From Alnus glutinosa (Eukaryota; Streptophyta; Magnoliopsida; Fagales; Betulaceae): a stretch of 64,000 nucleotides of DNA. Position numbers and translations under genes: made by a program. Of this stretch, positions 1-11,268 are shown one piece after another. The notes below the pieces were generated by a model. The model saw only the letters and a program-made list of their open reading frames with translations. It searched no databases and was not told where the DNA came from. The stretch is taken from NCBI RefSeq assembly GCF_958979055.1, contig NC_084887.1:31907544-31971543 (forward strand). The letters are read 5' to 3'. Positions within the stretch are counted from its first letter, which is position 1. Each line of letters starts with the position of its first letter.

Positions 1-1124
1 TCCCGTTCGGACGCCAGACAGACCAGCATCATCTGTCCGGAAGACGTATTTTTTCCGTCCGGACCCTACACTGTATCGAGAAGCTTCTGTCCAGCTTGCA
101 TCAGTCCGGACATCTCAGCAGCCCGTCCGGACGTCCATCAGTGATCGACCAGCATCAGATTCTTTCCAAGTTTAGAATATGGGAAGATTGATACACCGTT
201 CGGACGATGTGGTTTCACGTCCGGACGTGCTCATAAATAAGAAAAGAATCGCAATTTAAATATCACCGTCCGGACATCAGTCAGCATTGGTCCGGACACG
301 CGCTCATCAGTTAAGGAAATTGCCGATTTGACTTCAACCGTCCGGACGTCTGCCTCTCATGGTCTGGACGCACGCATAGCAGATATGGAAATTGTGTGTT
401 GAAGAATTGTTGTCCGGACGTTCATCCCCCCTTGGTTCGGACGCGCGAAGCCTTATATGGAAATTACTTGCAGCAATCGTGCAACCGTCCAGACGTCAGT
501 ATCTCACCATCCGGACGCGGCTCTTGAACAGGAAAGATTTTCAGTGAAATTTTCAGAAAATCCTGTCGCACAGTTGTCCGTCCGGACGGCCCAGTTTCAC
601 CATCCGAACGTACCAGTTTCACCGTCCGGACGGCGTCCGTACATATTACAGCAGTCGCCCATTCTGCACCTCAACCTATAAATTGAGGCCCCTGGGCATT
701 GAGAACTGTAAGAATTCGATATTGAATTCCACAAGAGCTTAGAGAAATTCAAGATCCCTCCGAAGCCGTTACAAGTGTGCTGTGCTATATCTGAAGTCTA
801 TCTTAGAGGTTGGCTCTAAGGTAAAGGATTCCATTGAAGACCCCTTCAGGTAGGAGACCTGGTTGGGAAGCGTTCGTGTTGGGTTACACGTCAGAGAGCA
901 AGGTACGACCACTGCATCGGGTTAATGTGAGTGTTACTATCTTGTATCTAGCTTTGTCTTCTGAATAGTGGAATTCCAGGGTTTGGCTACCCCGGAGTGG
1001 TTTTTCTCTTAATTGAGTTTCCACTTCGTCAACAAAAATCTGTGTGTCTTTTATTTTTCCCTGTGCTTAATTTTTGTTGACACTTGTGCACACATTTTAT
1101 TTTTAGAAGTCAATTTCAATTTTT
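1..1124 (+). mobile_element. Partial LTR, diverged relative of the 1769-7899 element
   Basis: The left end is cut by the window edge. The first ~650 bases are filled with degenerate copies of CGTCCGGACG. From about 740 on, the sequence closely parallels the 3' halves of the LTRs at 2630-3011 and 7500-7899, including the shared stretch GGTAAAGGATTCCATTGAAG and the CTTAATTGAGTTTCCACTTCGTCAACAAAA-type block. It ends near 1124 at the same point as those LTRs (AGAAGTCAATTT). No primer-binding site follows, so this is a solo or truncated LTR of a related subfamily. Orientation is inferred from that similarity. Confidence 0.7.
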
Positions 1125-1768
1125 AAGAAGGATCGGATTTTCTCCAGAGAAGAAAGACTGAGAATACGATTGTGATCGTCGGCGAATTATAGTTGGTTCT
1201 CAGTCAATGGAACCATATGTTGGTTCTACTTACTTTTAGAATTTTAGTGTCCCTGTAGGAGCTATTGTTGAAATCATGTTTTGTTAGGAAATCCTTATGG
1301 CTCTGTTCACCTCTGTTTTAGAACATGAAAACAGAGGTGAACAGAGGAGCTTCTCCTTGGAGGCCTTTTCCTTCACGTTCGTGTTTTAGAACCAAACCGG
1401 GAAAGCCATGATGAACACTGCTAATTTTAGAATTTTACTTATGTACGTATATAGTACCATGACACGTGAAGACTGAAGAGAGGAACAAAAAGTTAGGCCT
1501 GCATGCGTATTTTGCTTCAACGTGAAGATAGAAGGCCAGTGGAAGAGCTTATGAGAGGGAAGACCATGGATCATGCTGCTGGACAAAATCACTTCTATGT
1601 AATGTTGTTGTTTTCTCAGGGATGCTGATTTATCCAAAGTCTACTATTCAGCTAAGTTCTTCGAGAAGATTCTGTGAAGTTTTCAAGGATTTATTTCGGT
1701 TCCCTGTCAGCCATCCGAACGACATGGTATTCCGTCCGGACGCTCATCAGTTAGTAACATCCATCCGA
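1125..1768. other. Unassigned spacer between two related LTRs, with a perfect hairpin
   Basis: No coding sequence is recognised here. The stretch holds a perfect 19-bp inverted repeat (1301-1346) and, from about 1710, two further CCGTCCGGACG-type motifs that have no counterpart upstream of the 3' LTR. The true 5' start of the second LTR may therefore lie somewhere in 1690-1768. Confidence 0.5.
1301..1346. repeat. Perfect 19-bp inverted repeat, 8-base loop
   Basis: The left arm CTCTGTTCACCTCTGTTTT (1301-1319) is exactly complementary to the right arm (1328-1346); the loop is AGAACATG. It could be the core of a small foldback element. No target-site duplication was identified. Confidence 0.85.
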
Positions 1769-3011
1769 ACGACTAGATCTTTCCGTCCGGACGCCCATCA
1801 GTGTCTAGATGCTTCAAACAGTTCAAGGTTTCATCCGTCCAGAAGTAATGGCAAATCGTCCGGACGCTCTTCAGAGTTTGAGAAGACCCCAGTGTTTCAG
1901 CGCATCCGTCCAGACGACGTGGTTATACCGTCTGGATGCCATTCAGTGTTTGACAAGCATTAGGGTTTCTACCTCAAGACAGTTATGGAAAGACGGCTGC
2001 TACCGTCCGGACGATGTGTGATCCCGTCCGGACGATGTTCTCTATAAGGCAAGACGTGCATACAAAGTTCATGGTCCGGACGGCAGTCTTCATGGTCCGG
2101 ATGAAAAGCTTCATATATGAAAATTGCGTGCACCAGTTCAACCGTCCGGACGTCAGCCTTCAAGGTCTAGACGCTCCAAGCCTAATTGTGGTAATTTCGT
2201 GCAACCAAAGTGCAACCGTCTTGACGCTAGGGCAAGACCGTCCAGACGCGGCCTTGTTTTGGAAGCTTTCAGTGCTACTTTGGAAAGACGGTTGCAGTTT
2301 ACCGTCTGGACACTCGGTCAAGCCGTTTGCACTCCCTCCGGTATTTTGATCATAACTTTTTACACAAATATCAGATTGGGACGAAATTGGCGTCGTTGGA
2401 AAGCTGAAAAAAAAAATGCTTTCAACTGACTATCTGGATGGCCACTAGAAGCATCCGGACGGACCCTGTACGGATGGAAAGGTTTGCCGTCCGGACGCGC
2501 ATGCCTCAGAATCCATTTTTGACTCGATTTTGGGTTTCCAAAGCCTATAAATAAAAGGCTTGAGGCATGCTTTCAACACAGAATTCGGTGGTGAATTCTC
2601 TACAGCTTAGAGATGGTGTTTAGGGAGATATTAAAGATCTGCTAGCTCTCTAGCTTTGCCAGTGTGTGATTTGATCAACTGTGAAGTCTATCTTAGGGGT
2701 TGGCCCTAAGGTAAAGGATTCCATTGAAGACCCCTTCAGGTAGGAGACCTGGTTGGGAGGCGTTCGTGTTGGGTTACACGTTAGAGTTCAAGGTATGACC
2801 GCTGTATCAGGGGTATGTGAGTGCTACTACTTTGTAACTAGCTTTGTCTTCTAAATAGTAGATATCCTGGGTTTGGCTTGCCCGGAGTGGTTTTTCTCTT
2901 AATTGAGTTTCCACTTTGTCAACAAAATATTTGTCTCCTTTAATTCCTTATTTAATATTTTGTTGCACACTGTTCACACACTGTTAAATTAAAAGTCAAT
3001 TTTATTGTTCA
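1769..3011 (+). repeat. 5' LTR with CGTCCGGACG palindrome array
   Basis: This is the direct-repeat partner of 6599-7899. Similarity begins at AGATCTTTCCGTCCGGACG and ends at GTTCA just before the primer-binding site. The first ~730 bases carry at least a dozen degenerate copies of the 10-bp palindrome CGTCCGGACG, 30-60 bases apart. The last ~450 bases are ordinary R/U5-like sequence. A TATA-like CTATAAATAAAAGG at about 2545 is a plausible core promoter; it is matched by CTATAAATAAGAGG at about 7433 in the other LTR. Confidence 0.75.
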
Positions 3012-3013
3012 AT

Positions 3014-3025
3014 TGGTATCAGAGC
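3014..3025 (+). other. Primer-binding site (initiator tRNA-Met type)
   Basis: TGGTATCAGAGC, complementary to the 3' end of plant initiator tRNA-Met, lies two bases after the 5' LTR end. It marks the start of minus-strand DNA synthesis and fixes the orientation of the element. Confidence 0.9.
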
Positions 3026-3110
3026 AGGCACACTTCGTTGAAAGGATTTATTTCCTGAGTGTGATCCTCATCTCTTGTGACTTCTATTTTTTTTTTTTAC
3101 ACCTTTTATC

Positions 3111-4220
3111 ATGGATTTCTCTCAGTTATCTGAAGAAAATCATGATATTGAGCTCTCTAAAGTTTTTGCTAAAATAGATAAAATTGTTTCTCCAAAAGAG
3201 CTCAAAAAGGCGAAGCAAGAAAACGAGTTGTTGATTGTTCAGTTATCTGAATCACATGCCTTGATTGACTCTTTAAGATCTGAGAATACCATGCTATTTA
3301 ACATTATTGATACACTTGAGAATAAATTAAAAGAATCTGAGAATCTCTTGAAAAAATTCTCAAGTGATAATTTGAAAAGGATGCTTTGTATTCATTCAGA
3401 TATTTCTAACAAGCCTGCTTCAATTGTTGATGATATGAGTACTTCTACTTCACATGCTTCTGGTTCTGAAATAGATTCTATTGATATTAAGCCTGTGATA
3501 GTAGATACAGCTTGTTTAGAAAATTCTTGCTTAACTAATCATGTGATGCCAAAATCCAAAGATACAGGTACACAACCTCATGGTAAGTTTGTCCCTACTT
3601 GTCATAATTGTGGGAAGATTGGTCATATTAGGCCAAATTATTATTTGTTGAAATCCCACAGGCCTTGGATTAAGCAGGATGCTCTGAGGAAAAGTGAAGT
3701 TGAAGATTCTTCCTCAGCAAAATATGTCCCTCCGCATAGGAGACATATAAAAGGTAAAGGCAATGTTATTTGTAAGAATGCTAATCATAATTTTGCAAAG
3801 AATACAAAGAAGCATTCAAACAAAAGAAGCTTGCCTACCTGTCATCACTGCGGCATCACCGGTCACATCCGATCCAAATGCCCACAACTCTAGAAGTTGA
3901 AGGTTCAGAGGAAGCTTCCAACTAGAGCTACATCAGGCACTCTACCTCCTACGGCGCTTCAGGCTCCACGGCATCAGTAGCAGTTTGTCCCTGCCTATCA
4001 TAGTGGCAAATCAAAGAAGAACAAATCAAGGCGCTACAAGAGAAAGCCGAAGAAGCCCATTAGCTACCATGACTATGAAGGGTTTCTGAGCCTGATGCAA
4101 GGTATGCTAAGGAGAATGGACAACATGGGCAAGACCTGCAAGCTACCGCCACGAGTCAAGCATGTATGGGTCAAGAAGGATGAGACCATTCACCCCTTGA
4201 AGGGGAGTGGACTCACCTAG
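3111..4220 (+). pseudogene. Degenerate SIRE-type gag with two zinc knuckles
   Basis: An open frame from ATG 3111 to TAG 3891-3893 (260 aa) continues in the same frame through a second TAG at 3978-3980 to TAG 4218-4220, about 370 codons in all. Residues ~30-85 are lysine/glutamate-rich and look like a coiled coil. The first zinc knuckle (around residue 163, CHNCGKIGHIRPNYY) has lost its last cysteine to tyrosine. The second (around residue 243, CHHCGITGHIRSKC) is a complete CX2CX4HX4C. The C-terminal WVKKDETIHPLKGSGLT just before the final stop resembles the gag end of SIRE/Maximus copia elements. The usual N-terminal gag domain is missing. Both internal stops read as CAG-to-TAG changes. Nothing like pol follows. 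Confidence 0.75.
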
Positions 4221-4546
4221 TAAAGGTGAACTCTTCCCATGCCTAGGATTTTGGTTCCTAAATCCTAGTGCATGTCAGGTATGTTTGCATTGCATCGTTT
4301 ATCATGTCATATCTTATTCATGCCTTGCATTCTATTTAAGGAACCTTTTTATTCTATCGCCATATTTTCTCTGGTTTTCTTGAGAAATATCTGCAGATAT
4401 TTTTTTTGGGGATGACAGTTAAAGCACGTCGGGCGGCTACTTTTCTGTCTTGGTATTTCTAAACCTCTCTCCATGAGGACAGGTTTGGTTTTACCTTACA
4501 TGCTGGGATTAGATGTCATTTCCTTTTCCATAAGCATGTCTTTATT

Positions 4547-4585
<39 letters not shown>

Positions 4586-6598
4586 CTGTCTCATTTTTCA
4601 ACAAAAAAAAAAATTGGGGAAAAGATGCGGAACTTTATTTCTTTCTTTTGATAGCTTTTCAGATATTGCATGTGTTTTTTCCTGATATCTCAGTTCATTG
4701 TGCATTGATTAAATATGCTTATATATGATTGAGAGTTTATGCATAATATCTGCTAAGTTTTCCTGTTGCATCTTAAAGATAGATAGTTACTTTCCTCATG
4801 CGATGAAAATGTGCACTATCTAAGACTCCCCTAAGGTACATCTTTTCCTTCTCTGACTTTTTGCTTCTAGAAATTCTAGATAAGAGAAGAGGTCTTTGAT
4901 TAAGATGGTCAAATTGACCACATGCTAGTTGAACCTAGAGCCTAAAAATTCTGGCACTCTTTAGGTTGCAGCACCATAAGAATCAAACAGTAAATCATAT
5001 GCATTATGCGCTTTTAAATTGTATATTCACTGCTTATGTGCTGAATTTGCTATATGCCTTACCCTCTACGTGCAAGTAAAAATTTTTTTTACTTTGTCCT
5101 TCATGGTACAAGTAAAACAATTAGGTGCTGCATCTTAGGGGGAGTGTATCAGATGAGGGTGGCTAGGCCCTAGTAAGATAAGGATTGACTTTTGGCTGAC
5201 CTTTCATTGATTTTCTCTCTTGTTTGGAAAATCTTGTTGTTTTTTTGTCATATCAGTGAATTTCATACCTTATTGAGAAAGTCTTCACACACACACGCAT
5301 TGCATGAGTTGAGTAATCTATTTAAAATTTCTATTTGCAGGTAAATTTGTGCTTATTCAATACTTAACTCTCATTTATATCTTTGCATATTTTTGCAATG
5401 CTATTTGACTGCTTTATCAGTTGATTATACATGCGTGTTCTGAAGCTAACTTTTGGAAAAAATATCTTTTTGCATATTTTTCTCAAGTTTCAGTTTTTCA
5501 AGTGTGAAGCTTTCGGACAGACCTATTTTTCGTCCGGACAAGCGCATTCTTACCATATGCTGACCTAGCAGTTGCCATTCGGATGGTTTAGTGACACATC
5601 CGGACAGGATCTCTACAGGTTTAACACTTGCGTCTCTTTCTCTGCCATACACACATCTTTGCATTTTTATTGATTTATCATGGCATCTTGTGTGTTTTTC
5701 TCGTGGATTTCTCCCGAGATTTTGGCATTTTTTACACATCTCTTTTCATCCCATGATCTTCATTGTGTCTTCAGTTATTCTTTTAAGTCTTTGTGCTTTT
5801 AGAATATTGGAATATTTTTTGGGATATTTTCTTGAGATAGTGTGCATGAAAATCTTTCTCTGTCTGTGTGTTGGGCTGATCTTGATATATTTATGCCTTA
5901 TGAGTAGCTGCATTGCTTATATTTCTCTTTGGCATCCATTTGACAGCCGTCTTAAATACCACATTATTTTTGGAACTAATAGGATCTAATGGTATTTTTG
6001 GAAGTATTTCTGGTTGGTTTTGATTCAGGAATATGACATCCAGCGGCTCCCAGCACAATGTTTGACAGATGGATCCTTTGGAAAACTGACTGTTGTTGAA
6101 GTTGGATGTTCAAATTCCAAAGATCTCAGGATTAAGATGAGCTTTTTCCCCCAAGCTCATGCAGAGCCTTCCATAGTATTCCCTTAGATCTGCATCAGTT
6201 TGAGGTTCAGTGGTGACTCTCCTCAGTTATCTTGCAAACCAGTTGCTTAGAGGATGTCAATCTGCGGATAACCAGTTTCAGGCTTTGCAAAATCAAGAGA
6301 TTGAAGGATTTTCAGTTCGTGGTTCCCGGCTTCCTGAGCTAGAAGCCGAAGTAGTAAAAATCCAGCTTTTACGGATTTCTCTCCGTTACTTGATTTCAGT
6401 GGATCAGCAGGATTTAGTACATGGAGGATTTCTGTTCCTCTCTTTTGAGCCTCTTGCTGACTTTTATCTATTTTCCTATTGTTTTGCTTTTTAGAAATTT
6501 TTCTGTTTGTGGATACTATTACTCTGTTTACCCTTATACTTTTGAGACTTTGAGGGGGAGTACTTTTTGTGTGGTTCTTCTCATTACTTTGAGGGCGA
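4221..6598 (+). other. Noncoding internal region of the gag-only LTR element
   Basis: No coding domain is recognised. Visible features are a 38-base T tract (4548-4585), a G-rich purine run AGGGGGAG at about 5137, three more scattered TCCGGAC motifs at 5530-5605, and a second purine run at about 6550 next to the 3' LTR. The stretch occupies the place where pol would lie in an autonomous relative. Confidence 0.6.
4548..4585 (+). repeat. Homopolymer T tract, 38 bases
   Basis: An uninterrupted T run inside the LTR element. Its length is assembly-sensitive. Confidence 0.95.
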
Positions 6599-7899
6599 GA
6601 TCTTTCCGTCCGGACGCCCATCAGTGTCTAGATGCTTCAAACAGTTCAAGGTTTCATCCGTCCAGACGTAATGGCAAATCGTCCGGACGCTCTTCACAGT
6701 TTGAGAAGACCCCAGTGTTCCAGCGCATCCGTCCAGACGACGTAGTTATACCGTCCGGATGCCATTCAGTGTTTGACAAGCATTAGGGTTTCTACCTCAA
6801 GACAGTTATGAAAAGACGGCTGCTAACGTCCGGACGATGTGTGATCCCGTCCGGACGATGTTCTCTATAAGGCAAGACGTGCATACAAAGTTCAACCGTC
6901 CGGACGGCAGTCTTCATGGTCCGGACGATCAAGCTTCATATATGGAAATTGGGTGCACCAGTTCAACCGTCAGGACGTTAGCCTGCAAGGTCCGGACGCT
7001 CCAAGCCTTATTATGGTAATTTCGTGCAGCCAAAGTGCAACCGTCCGGACACTAGGGCAACACCGTCCGGACGCGGCCTTGTTATGGAAGCTTTCAGTGC
7101 TGCTTTGGAAAGGCAGTTGCAGTTTACCGTCCGGACGCTCGGTCAAGCCGTCCGGACTCTCTCCGGTATTTTGATCATAATTTTTTACTCAAATATCGGA
7201 TTGGGACGAAATCGGCATCGTTGGAAAGCTGACAAAAAATTCTGTCAATGACCGTCTGGATGGCCACTAGAAGCATCCGGACTGAAAGCTTTACCCATCC
7301 GGAAGGCCCTGTAGAAAATTCCAGAATACTTTTCGGACAAGAAAAACTTGGCCCTTTCGGACGGCCCAAGGCTCCCGTCCGGACGCGCGTGCCTTAGAAT
7401 CCATTTTCGACTCGATTTTGGGTTTCCAAAGCCTATAAATAAGAGGCTTGAGGCATGCTTTCAACACAGAATTCGGTGGTGAATTCTCTACAGCTTAGAG
7501 AGGGTGTTTAGGGAGATATTAAAGATCTACTAGCTCTCTAGCTTTGCCAGTGTGTGATTTGATCAACTGTGAAGTCTATCTTAGGGGTTGGCCCTAAGGT
7601 AAAGGATTCCATTGAAGACCCCTTCAGGTAGGAGACCTGGTTGGGAGGCGTTCGTGTTGGGTTACACGTTAGAGTTCAAGGTACGACCACTGCATCAGGG
7701 GTATATGAGTGCTACTACTTTGTAACTAGCTTTGTCTTCTGAATAATGGATATCCTAGGTTTGGCTGCCCCGGAGTGGTTTTTCTCTTAATTGAGTTTCC
7801 ACTTCGTCAACAAAATATTTGTCTCCTTTAATTCCGCATTTAATATTTTGTTGCATACTGTTCACACACTATTAAATTAGAAGTCCATTTTATTTTTCA
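6599..7899 (+). repeat. 3' LTR with CGTCCGGACG palindrome array
   Basis: Direct repeat of 1769-3011, about 60 bases longer because of extra motif-bearing sequence at 7275-7380. It ends with TTTTTCA at 7899, matching GTTCA before the primer-binding site of the 5' copy. Many palindrome copies are intact here while the 5' copy has CTGG or CCAG variants at the same positions, and the reverse also occurs. Confidence 0.75.
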
Positions 7900-8136
7900 T
7901 GTCTGATGGAGCAGTTTGAGTTTGCAATCAAGAAACATGATAGTTTTCCTATATGCTGTGGTTTGGTTTCGTTGTGAGTCAGGTACATAAACAGAGCAGG
8001 AGAGAGAAAATGCAGGAAGAAGACGACGACGACGAAGAGTGTGATTTTTTATTCAAACGGGGCGTTTTCAAGGTGGCATGGTTTTTGTTTTTAGTTAATT
8101 TTTTTTTAGAGCTCTGAGAGGCATAAAGGGAAGAAA

Positions 8137-8321
8137 TGCTTAAGTAAATCATGTGAAACGCACGTGTTTTGGGTTCCGTCATCGATTTAGAACGGAGGGT
8201 GACGGAATACCCTAAATTGAACAGTTTTGTTAAATTCATACACTCAATTGAACGTTTTGCAACATTAGTACCCTTAATTGAAAAAGCGTGTTAGTTTGAT
8301 ACTCTTTTGTAAAGTTTCCCC
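8137..8321 (-). mobile_element. Single terminal inverted repeat of a MULE related to the Pack-MULE at 15179
   Basis: The segment matches the right TIR of the Pack-MULE (16320-16503) for most of its length, including the shared core GTTTTGGGCTCCGTCATCGA-type block and the subterminal TACCCTTAA-TTGAAAAAGCG run. It ends at TTTCCCC followed by TAAG. No opposite TIR is visible between the LTR element and this point, so the copy is truncated. Confidence 0.65.
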
Positions 8322-9129
8322 TAAGTTCTTCTACTTTCATATTCCCAAAATTATTCTAGTTTTATATGCATTATTATTCTATATCTATTTCACAGAGGAT
8401 GCATGTTCGCACCGAGAAAAATGTGGAATAATAATAAATAAATAAATAATATATGTTCGTTATTCATGAATTCAAAACAAGTATCGTTAATTTCTAAAAA
8501 AATTAGGGTTTTTTTTTTCACAAATTACTTGAGAATCATAGTTTCGAGAAATATCGATCCCAATTGTCATGAGATATAAGAATTGTTTGGTACTGATTCG
8601 AGCAGCAAACTCAGATTAGGCAAGAATCTTACTTTCTGGTAGGACAAATTAAGAGGGAATTGGCCCATAAATTGGATAAGGGTTGTTGAAGTTTGTGAGG
8701 AATAAGAAAATATGGGAAATTGCGGAATAATAGCTAAAGTAAAAAGAGAGAAATAAACACAAGAATAGCCTCTAGGGCTACGTATATTGTGTAGTTCTGA
8801 TTCACTTAATTGTTTATAATACATAGATATCTATTTATAGTTGAATGAATGGACTTATACAAGTAAACCTAAATTGACTAATACACGAAAACATAATTAA
8901 ACCTATATTAAAAAGTATAAATCATTTAAATATTTGAATATATTCATTTCATTATCATCTCTCACTATGTTGAGGAACCTCAACTGTGTCCGAGCAATGA
9001 AGCCTTTTCTAGTTATAATGTCGTTTGGCAATTTTATAAATCCCATGGTATTTGTTCTAATTTTATTTCAAATTGAGGGAATTTTGGGATTTTAGAGCTA
9101 GATAGATTGTGGCACCAAGATTTTCAATT

Positions 9130-10200
9130 TATTTATTTTTTTTTTTAAAGTAAAGCAAATTTATTAATAGACGGGGGTGCTACTGAAGTACACAAAAAGT
9201 ATACAAGAGAAAACACTCAGCAACATCAAGAACAAGGAAAAAGAGCACAAAAATTTACAAAGCTAGAAACATTGAGAAGGTTGTTAACAAAGATCCACCC
9301 GAAAGAGGGATTTAAGGAAACCAAGCTATAGATCCGAGCTTGTCTTTTCACAATCATCAAAACTTCGAACATTTCTTTCTCATTAAATGCACCACATTAA
9401 ACAAGAAGGGATTGCGTTCCAATCATGATTAAAGTCATTCCGACTAAACCTTCTTTTCCAATATGCCAATAGCTCCACCACCCGTCTAGGTTAACCCGGT
9501 CTACTCTAAACATCTTTAAAACCAGATTCCATATCTTTCGTGAAGGAGGCGATCAGGAGTTTCCCTACTCTTTTTGCACATACAACATTAATATATCACT
9601 ATGATGTGACGCTTATGGAGATTATCGATAGTTAGAATTTTCCCTAAGGATGCTGTCCACGTGTAGAATGCCACCCTCAAAGGAGCCTTAGACCTCCATA
9701 TGCTCTTTCAAGGGAATAAGTGGTCAACGTTGGGGAGAAGATTGACCTCAAAAGATCGTCTTTTAGAAGGAACCAACAAAACTTATCTTCATCGCCCCCT
9801 CATCCTCACGGAGTATACAACATTGAAAAAGGAAGAAACCCCAATCATGCACCAATCATATAAGGTTCATGTCCCAATGTACCTCTTCATTGTGAGCAAA
9901 CATATGGTTAGCCATTAGAGCATCCTTATCCCTTGCAATGCCAAATAAATCCAGAAAGGATGATCCCCGCATCAAATGTCACATCGAAACCTGGTCCGAG
10001 AGCCATCACCCACCTCGATATTAACGAAACTAGAAAGGGTGTCCCAGCCCCTCCTAATATGTTTCCTTAAACTCACCCCATGAGGCCCATTGACAACTTT
10101 AGAGCACCACCCAGCCGGCAAAATACCATGTTTTTTATCCACAACCTGTCGCCAAAAAGTCTCTTTTTGTAGCATACCTCCATAGCCACTTTCCCAATAG
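9130..10200 (-). mobile_element. 5'-truncated, decayed L1-type LINE (3' end of ORF2)
   Basis: Read on the minus strand, an open stretch at 10175-9972 gives a LINE signature C-terminal to reverse transcriptase: FWRQVVDKKHGILPAGWCSK, then GPHGVSL, then FEVGDGS-like IEVGDGSRTRF. Downstream fragments in shifting frames resemble the zinc-binding RT-associated region. A 3' UTR follows with the TGTATACTTTTTGTGTACTT block seen in plant L1 elements, and then a poly-A tail (the T/A run at about 9130 on the plus strand). Frameshifts and stops are numerous. The 5' boundary is uncertain. Confidence 0.7.
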
Positions 10201-10904
10201 TGCCTGATTGAAAGTGAGCAAACTTCTGATCCTATTGACAGAATTAGATGGCTCTCTACCTACCTAAGAGAACAGAGTTGAGGAAGCAGATTCCTGACGA
10301 TTGTTGGTAGCAGGTGGCAGACTACATGTTTGTGTGTGCAATGCTAGTTGGAAAATATTCTCATATGTGAGGCTATAGGAAGCAGATGCATGCTAAATTT
10401 GTATGTGTGTGTATTTTATAAGCAGACTCTAAAATAGGATTAGGTGCTTAAAAATTAGAAATTGAAGCTTATGGCATTCCAAAATATTATTACTATAATT
10501 TAAGTATTTTGCCTTTTCAGTATGAGCCATGTTGAGATGCACTCCTCTGTTGGAGTCAAATATCTGACCATAACCGACAGTTTATAATCCAGACAACAAG
10601 AACCCAGGTTTAGACTTAAATCCTTACAAATTCCTTTAGGTTTTGCTTGAGAACCATACAAAAAGAAAAAGAGAGACTAGAGTTCCACATTTCCCAGACA
10701 TCAGTCTAGAGAACCATGATTCCCTAAGGACCCTAACTCCTATTAGAAGCTACTTATAACTATGAACCTTCTAGGCCCCTCCAGTTTTTTTTTGGACTCT
10801 AATTAAACCCATAAATAAAACAAGCCCAAGTCTACTTACAAAACCTAAAATCCCTGAAGGCTTCCTGTTCCAGAATTTACTAATTCCCTGATACAATTTA
10901 CTAA

Positions 10905-11268
10905 GGGTTAAATATATTTTAGCCCCCCAAACTACCTTTCTCCGGATGGCCCCCCAAACTACCATTGCTTAGATTCTGGCCCCCCGAATTACCACTTTTT
11001 GATTTTTTGGCCCCATCCGTCTATTTATGCCGTTAATTCTAATAGAAATTGACCAAAAACTCGAAAATACCCCTCCTTTAACCGTGGGAATCTCAAAGTG
11101 TAAGAGGGGTATTTTCGGATTTATGTTTAAAATTGACGGCATAAATGGATGGATGGGGCCAAAAAATCAGAAAGTGGTAGTTTGGGGGGCCAGAATCTAA
11201 GCATTGGTAGTTTGGGGGGGCATCCGGAGAAAGGGTGGTAGTTTGGAGGGCTAAAATATATTTAACCC
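10905..11268. mobile_element. MULE-type MITE with long TIRs and 9-bp target duplication
   Basis: The ends GGGTTAAATATATTTTAGCC and its complement form TIRs that extend about 150 bp inward. The element is 364 bp long. It is flanked by a perfect 9-bp direct repeat ATTTACTAA (10896-10904 and 11269-11277), as expected for Mutator-like elements. There is no coding capacity. Confidence 0.88.

Larger units (their letters stand above)
1769..7899 (+). mobile_element. Gag-only, pol-less LTR retrotransposon (TR-GAG-like, SIRE-type gag)
   Basis: Two long direct repeats (about 1769-3011 and 6599-7899) flank an internal region that starts with a tRNA-Met primer-binding site at 3014-3025 and encodes a decayed gag at 3111-4220. 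No protease, integrase, reverse transcriptase or RNase H is recognisable between 4221 and 6598. This layout (LTR, PBS, gag, noncoding, LTR) is that of terminal-repeat retrotransposons with a GAG domain, which are non-autonomous. A G-rich purine tract (TTTGAGGGGGAG, about 6550) lies shortly before the 3' LTR. The 5' LTR boundary is uncertain, and no clean target-site duplication was found. Confidence 0.75.

Noticed and set aside
1622..2429. Overlapping open frames with RPDAHQ- and VRTL-type repeats in the LTR
   Set aside because: They are translations of the CGTCCGGACG array in different frames; the same peptides recur at 6421-7251 in the other LTR. No conserved protein is implied.
1690..2500. 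Regularly spaced short repeats resembling a CRISPR array
   Set aside because: Spacing is irregular, repeats are a 10-bp palindrome with CpG-decay variants, they lie in an LTR, and the genome is eukaryotic.
5591..5989. 132-codon hydrophobic open frame in the gag-only element, as a possible env-like protein
   Set aside because: T-rich sequence gives Phe/Leu/Ile runs by chance; no conserved motif and no supporting position relative to a pol gene.
10200..10300. Possible importin exon (ESEQTSDPIDRIRWLSTYLRE-like reading)
   Set aside because: A short open stretch next to the LINE remnant, without confirmed splice sites or a recognised match; not enough to annotate.
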